Part shown: in pieces, positions 7,290 to 10,277 of the stretch
How positions within the stretch are numbered: the stretch's first letter is position 1
Layout of the letters: each line of letters starts with the position of its first letter
Source: Verrucomicrobiota bacterium
GTDB lineage: Bacteria > Verrucomicrobiota > Verrucomicrobiia > Verrucomicrobiales > Akkermansiaceae
DNA: 10,277 nucleotides
Direction of reading: 5' to 3'
Assembly: GCA_009885905.1 (NCBI GenBank)
Contig: VFJU01000226.1
Span: 1 to 10,277 of the forward strand
Notes under the pieces: generated by a model
What the model was told of the DNA's origin: nothing
Database searches by the model: none
Seen by the model: only the letters and a program-made list of their open reading frames with translations
Program-made: the position numbers and the translations under genes

Positions 7290-7763
7290 TCAAACCACAG
7301 TTCGGGCGGGTCGAGGGTCTAAAATACTGAGAATTTCCTCTTGGGTGCGCGCTTCAGCCAAGTGACGGAGAATCTCGGAATTGGTAAACATTTTGGCAAT
7401 CGCCGCCAATGTCTGAAGATGAAGTTGATAGTTCTTCCTAGGGACAACGAAAAGTACGATCCAATAAACCAAGGCCCCATCCAACGCCTCGAAATCAATG
7501 CCGTTGATGGAGCGGCCGAACACCGCGATCACCTGCTCAAGAGAATCCGAAAACGCATGCGGTATGGCGACGCCAGAACCAATCCCAGTGCTCACGGATT
7601 CCTCACGAATTCGAAATGCCTCAAGAATTTCTTCGTGCTCGGAGACAGGTAGTTGTTCGGTTTTTACCAAATGTTCTACCAATTCAACGATGGCAGGCCA
7701 GTGGTCGACCGCCTGCATTTCGGGAACGATTCGGTCTGGGGAGAGCAATTTTGCCAACTTCAT
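7290..7763 (-). CDS. PTS IIA domain protein, PtsN (EIIA-Ntr)/fructose-type
   Basis: The 157-residue product is a single PTS EIIA type-2 domain. Its phospho-acceptor is expected at H69, in GIGSGVAIPHAF (60-71), which matches the active-site signature of PtsN and fructose IIA proteins. GRSINGIDFEALDG (83-96) and VLFVVPRKNYQLHLQTLAAIAKMF (103-126) follow the family pattern. No EIIB, EIIC, HPr or EI gene is nearby, so a regulatory role like EIIA-Ntr is more likely than sugar transport, but this is inference. A longer frame opens upstream at 7835. I chose ATG at 7763 because MKLAKLLSPDRIV begins the domain, and the extra residues look like translated intergenic DNA. No Shine-Dalgarno is visible. 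It is the first gene of the minus-strand cluster with argS and probably the pyrophosphatase, and it is divergent from grpE. Confidence 0.9.
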   Translation of the reverse strand: MKLAKLLSPDRIVPEMQAVDHWPAIVELVEHLVKTEQLPVSEHEEILEAFRIREESVSTGIGSGVAIPHAFSDSLEQVIAVFGRSINGIDFEALDGALVYWIVLFVVPRKNYQLHLQTLAAIAKMFTNSEILRHLAEARTQEEILSILDPRPARTVV

Positions 7764-7806
7764 AAAATGAATATCAAAATCCGCACTCCGTTGTGGAGAA
7801 GGCAAT

Positions 7807-7835
7807 TGTGTAGCCTGCCGATCTCGCAATGGCAA
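7807..7835 (-). promoter_or_regulatory. Candidate sigma70-type promoter for the PTS IIA-argS cluster
   Basis: On the minus strand TTGCCA (7835-7830) matches the -35 consensus at 5 of 6 positions. A 17-base spacer leads to TACACA (7812-7807), which matches the -10 at 3 of 6. Transcription would begin near 7800 and leave a leader of about 37 bases before ATG at 7763. It lies in the 138-base divergent gap shared with grpE. Prediction is by eye only. Confidence 0.35.
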
Positions 7836-7865
7836 GAGGAAATCATCGTATCATTCCCCAAGGAG

Positions 7866-7893
7866 TTGACGCTGGCGCATTCGTGGCTACAGG
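7866..7893 (+). promoter_or_regulatory. Candidate promoter for grpE-dnaJ, possibly near-leaderless
   Basis: TTGACG (7866-7871) resembles a -35 hexamer. Sixteen bases later TACAGG (7888-7893) is a weak -10 with 3 of 6 matches. Transcription would begin at about 7900, one or two bases before the grpE ATG. No CIRCE inverted repeat (TTAGCACTC with its complement) and no clear heat-shock sigma pair is present in the gap 7764-7901. The weak -10 keeps confidence low. Confidence 0.25.
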
Positions 7894-7901
7894 TATCCAG
7901 C

Positions 7902-8441
7902 ATGCAAGCCGACAACGAACCGACCTTAGAGCATGAAATCCCCGAGCCAAGCCCCGAAACCGTGCCCGTAGCGGAAGGACTCGACCCGTGGCAGGAACTC
8001 GAAGCGGAAGCTGCAAAATGGAAAGAAATCTCGCTGCGAACCGCCGCAGAGATGGAAAATCTCCGCAAGCGCACCACTCGCGAACGCGAAGATGCGATCC
8101 GCTACGCCAACCAACGCCTGCTCGAGGAGTTGATCCCCGTGATCGACAATTTCGAAATGGGCATGTTAGCGGCCTCGCAAGATACCAAATCGATGATCTA
8201 CATCGGCATGGACATGGTCCGCCGCCAACTCAACGAGTTTCTCAGCTCGCAAGGTGTCGAGGAAATCCCCACCAATGGCCTATTTGACCCAAATCTCCAC
8301 GACGCCGTCGCCCAAGAAGAATGCGCCGCCGGCGATGAAGACCGAATTCTCAAGGTGACCCGCCGAGGGTTCCGCCTCCGCGACCGCTTACTGCGCCCCG
8401 CCAGCGTCGTCGTATCTAAAGTTCCAACTCCGGCAGAATAA
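7902..8441 (+). CDS. grpE: GrpE, nucleotide exchange factor of DnaK
   Basis: The 179-residue product is the co-chaperone that releases ADP from DnaK as a homodimer. An acidic, proline-rich N-terminal tail (about 1-25) leads into the long coiled-coil helix (about 30-75, with ENLRKRTTRERED at 52-64). A helical segment LLEELIPVIDNFEMGM (73-88) follows, then the beta-wing domain that contacts DnaK. The family signature is complete: GLFDPNLHDAV at 126-136 and the terminal GFRLRDRLLRPASVVVSK at 156-173. The frame is open well upstream, but those residues lie in the divergent gap and overlap the PTS IIA gene, so ATG at 7902 is chosen; its length is normal for GrpE. It has no Shine-Dalgarno. dnaJ starts five bases after the stop, so they are one operon. 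dnaK is not in the window. Confidence 0.95.
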   Translation: MQADNEPTLEHEIPEPSPETVPVAEGLDPWQELEAEAAKWKEISLRTAAEMENLRKRTTREREDAIRYANQRLLEELIPVIDNFEMGMLAASQDTKSMIYIGMDMVRRQLNEFLSSQGVEEIPTNGLFDPNLHDAVAQEECAAGDEDRILKVTRRGFRLRDRLLRPASVVVSKVPTPAE

Positions 8442-8446
8442 AAACA

Positions 8447-9595
8447 ATGGCTGAAAAACGTGATTATTACGAAATCCTCGAAGTCGGGCGCGACGCCAAC
8501 GGAGATACCATCAAGAAATCTTACCGCAAACTCGCGGTCAAATTCCACCCCGATAAAAATTTAGGCGACCCCACCGCCGAGGATAAATTCAAGGAACTTG
8601 GCGAAGCTTACGAAGCCTTAAGCGATCCTGACAAACGGGCCGCGTACGATCGCTACGGCCACGCCGCTTTCAATGGCGGCGGCGGTGGGCGTCCCAGCGG
8701 CGGCGGCTTTCACGACCCGATGGACTTGTTCTCGCAAGTCTTCGGTGGCGGTTTCGGCGGCGGTTTCGAGGAGTTCTTCGGCGGCGCTGGCGGTGGATCC
8801 CGACGCAACTCGGGCAAACAAAAAGGCAGCGACCTTCGCTACGACTTAGAAATCTCGTTAGAAGAAGCCGCACGTGGCATCGAAAAAGAACTCGAAATCG
8901 AACGCTACGTCGCATGCGAACCCTGCGGGGCCAAGGGCTCGAAGGGCGGCGGCGGCATCAAAGCCTGCTCAACTTGCGGCGGGCGCGGCGTCGTCGCTCG
9001 CCAAGCCGGCATTTTTATCCAACAAACAACCTGCCCCGAATGCCGTGGCGCCGGTGAAACCATTTCTGATCCATGCTCCACCTGCAAGGGCGATGGCCGC
9101 GTCCAGCGCGAATGCCGCATCAAACTACGCATCCCTGCTGGCGTCGATACCGGCACCCGCCTGCGCTCTTCTAGCAATGGCGATGGCGGCGTCCGCGGCG
9201 GTGCAGCGGGCGATCTCTACGTCTTTCTTCACGTCCGCGATCACGACGTGTTCGAGCGCGACGACTCGGACTTGTTCTGCTCCGTGCCTCTACCTTTTTC
9301 GATCGCAGCACTTGGAGGGGAACTCAAGGTCCCTTCTCTCGATGGTCAGTCATCAATAAAAATTCCCGTTGGCACACAAGGCGGCACCGTCTTCCGCCTG
9401 CGCGAGAAGGGAATGCCTTCACTCTCTAACGGACGACGCGGTAATCTAAACGTAACCGTGCAAGTGGAAGTCCCCACGAAACTCAGCAGCGACCAAGAAG
9501 ACAAACTCCGCGCGTTTTCTGAATCGATCGGCGAGCATAATTCGCCGATGCAGGAGGGTTTCTTCAAAAAAGCCAAACGGTTTTTTGACCTCTAA
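8447..9595 (+). CDS. dnaJ: DnaJ, type I Hsp40 co-chaperone
   Basis: This 382-residue protein has the full type I DnaJ layout. It delivers unfolded substrates to DnaK and stimulates its ATPase in the cytoplasm. The J domain covers residues 1-70 with the essential HPD at 34-36. A Gly/Phe-rich linker follows (about 76-118). Four CxxCxGxG zinc motifs begin at C157, C174, C196 and C210, all with both cysteines intact; the first reads CEPCGAKG. The C-terminal substrate-binding domains run from about 220 to 345, and the tail ends GFFKKAKRFFDL. ATG at 8447 is five bases after grpE, which implies a shared transcript with translation continuing from the first gene, since no Shine-Dalgarno is present. 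rsmE begins 38 bases downstream with no clear terminator between. Nothing is missing or broken. Confidence 0.98.
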   Translation: MAEKRDYYEILEVGRDANGDTIKKSYRKLAVKFHPDKNLGDPTAEDKFKELGEAYEALSDPDKRAAYDRYGHAAFNGGGGGRPSGGGFHDPMDLFSQVFGGGFGGGFEEFFGGAGGGSRRNSGKQKGSDLRYDLEISLEEAARGIEKELEIERYVACEPCGAKGSKGGGGIKACSTCGGRGVVARQAGIFIQQTTCPECRGAGETISDPCSTCKGDGRVQRECRIKLRIPAGVDTGTRLRSSSNGDGGVRGGAAGDLYVFLHVRDHDVFERDDSDLFCSVPLPFSIAALGGELKVPSLDGQSSIKIPVGTQGGTVFRLREKGMPSLSNGRRGNLNVTVQVEVPTKLSSDQEDKLRAFSESIGEHNSPMQEGFFKKAKRFFDL

Positions 9596-9633
9596 CTAAA
9601 ATATCTATCGGCTGTCTAGGCCACGTCTGTTCC

Positions 9634-10277
9634 ATGGCTCGCTTTTTTCTTCCACCAAGTGCATGGCTCACCGAGCCCGCGCTTTCGGGCGATGAGGCAC
9701 GCCATCTCTCGCAAGTCCTTAGAATGAAAGTGGGCGACTCGATCATCGTCTTCGACGGACACGGCCGCCGCGCGTCTGCAGAAATCCTTAATATTTCTCG
9801 CGACAAAATCCCTCTCAAACTCAAAGAAATCCTCCCCTCCCGCACGCCGCTACCCGTCATCACCCTTGCTCAGGCAATCCCAAAGGGAAAAAACATGGAT
9901 CTCATCGTTCAGAAATCCGTCGAACTAGGAATCTCCGCAATTCAACCGCTCATCACCCGAAACACGGTCGTCCAGCCCGGTGACGGCAAGTCTGAAAAGT
10001 GGCGCCGTAACGCCCTCGAAGCCTGCAAGCAGTGCGGCCAAGATAACCTCCCCGTCATCGCCGAACCACTCGCCTTCGACCCATGGCTTAGCACCCAAGC
10101 CGATGCCCCTGGGCTAAAAATCATCGCCTCGCTAACCGCTGGAGCGTTACCGCTACGCCAGATTCTCCACGCCCACCCAGCCACTCTACAAGCGACCCTG
10201 TTAGTAGGACCGGAAGGAGATTTCTCTCCTGAAGAAACCGCCGCAGCGATCGCCGCAGGATTTCACCCCGCCTCGCT
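9634..10277 (+). CDS. rsmE: 16S rRNA (uracil-1498-N3)-methyltransferase RsmE (3' end outside window)
   Basis: From ATG at 9634 there are 214 complete codons before the right edge cuts the gene; complete RsmE proteins are about 240-250 residues. It uses S-adenosylmethionine to methylate U1498 of 16S rRNA in assembled 30S subunits. The N-terminal PUA-like domain (about 1-70) has MARFFLPPS at the start and the EARHLSQVLRMKVGD block at 21-35. The SPOUT methyltransferase domain shows AIPKGKNMDLIVQKSVELGI (81-100), EACKQCGQ (129-136), and the SAM-binding loop LLVGPEGDFSPEE (189-201), where relatives usually have GPEGGFS. The missing end should hold the second half of the trefoil knot. It follows dnaJ by 38 bases, a common neighbourhood for this gene, and is probably in the same operon. 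No Shine-Dalgarno is seen. Confidence 0.95.
   Translation, partial: MARFFLPPSAWLTEPALSGDEARHLSQVLRMKVGDSIIVFDGHGRRASAEILNISRDKIPLKLKEILPSRTPLPVITLAQAIPKGKNMDLIVQKSVELGISAIQPLITRNTVVQPGDGKSEKWRRNALEACKQCGQDNLPVIAEPLAFDPWLSTQADAPGLKIIASLTAGALPLRQILHAHPATLQATLLVGPEGDFSPEETAAAIAAGFHPAS

Noticed and set aside
7774..7800. Partial resemblance to a CIRCE operator (GCACTC near GGAG)
   Set aside because: Only a few bases match one arm and the second arm is missing.
7764..7835. N-terminal extension of the PTS IIA protein
   Set aside because: The added 24 residues have no similarity to the domain and would cover the predicted promoter.
7653..7901. N-terminal extension of GrpE
   Set aside because: It runs antisense through the PTS IIA gene. 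GrpE from ATG 7902 already has normal length and the expected acidic tail.
8680..8800. GGC-rich repeats in dnaJ as a DNA repeat element
   Set aside because: They simply encode the normal Gly/Phe-rich linker of DnaJ.

Overview
The window is a compact stretch of bacterial chromosome with ten protein genes, two of them cut by the window edges. All ten belong to recognisable families. I see no tRNA or rRNA gene, transposon, phage gene, CRISPR array or toxin-antitoxin pair. No gap between genes exceeds about 140 bases. The base composition is moderately GC-rich and even. None of the ten starts has a convincing Shine-Dalgarno sequence. The gene set and this feature fit a member of the Verrucomicrobiota or a relative in the PVC group. 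That placement is an inference from family resemblance and gene order, not a proof.

Layout. At the left edge, on the minus strand, is a metallo-beta-lactamase/beta-CASP protein of the CPSF73-like RNase type (1-1256, 3' end missing). It is transcribed away from a plus-strand FAD-dependent oxidoreductase of the HI0933/PP_4765 type (1379-2572). Next come a short PhnA-like protein (2665-3066) and an ECF RNA polymerase sigma factor (3161-3760), both on the plus strand. Converging on the sigma gene with only six bases between them is a minus-strand cluster. In transcription order it reads: a PTS IIA/PtsN-like protein (7763-7290), arginyl-tRNA synthetase argS (7272-5530), and a CBS/DRTGG-containing family II inorganic pyrophosphatase (5449-3767). 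Divergent from that cluster, on the plus strand, are grpE (7902-8441), dnaJ (8447-9595) and rsmE (9634 to the right edge, 3' end missing).

How the genes may work together. ArgS makes AMP and pyrophosphate. The gene downstream of it encodes a pyrophosphatase with the CBS domains that, in studied relatives, bind adenine nucleotides, so the pair makes biochemical sense if they share a transcript. GrpE and DnaJ are the two co-chaperones of DnaK, but dnaK and hrcA are absent here and no CIRCE operator is visible. RsmE methylates U1498 of 16S rRNA and commonly sits next to chaperone genes. The ECF sigma factor has no anti-sigma gene beside it. The PhnA-like protein is short and has only two of the cysteines expected of a zinc ribbon.

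I did not find a new multi-gene system. The points most worth a second look are the PhnA-like protein and the paired hairpins before it, the orphan sigma factor, the argS-pyrophosphatase pairing, and the lack of Shine-Dalgarno sites combined with promoter-like hexamers very close to start codons.
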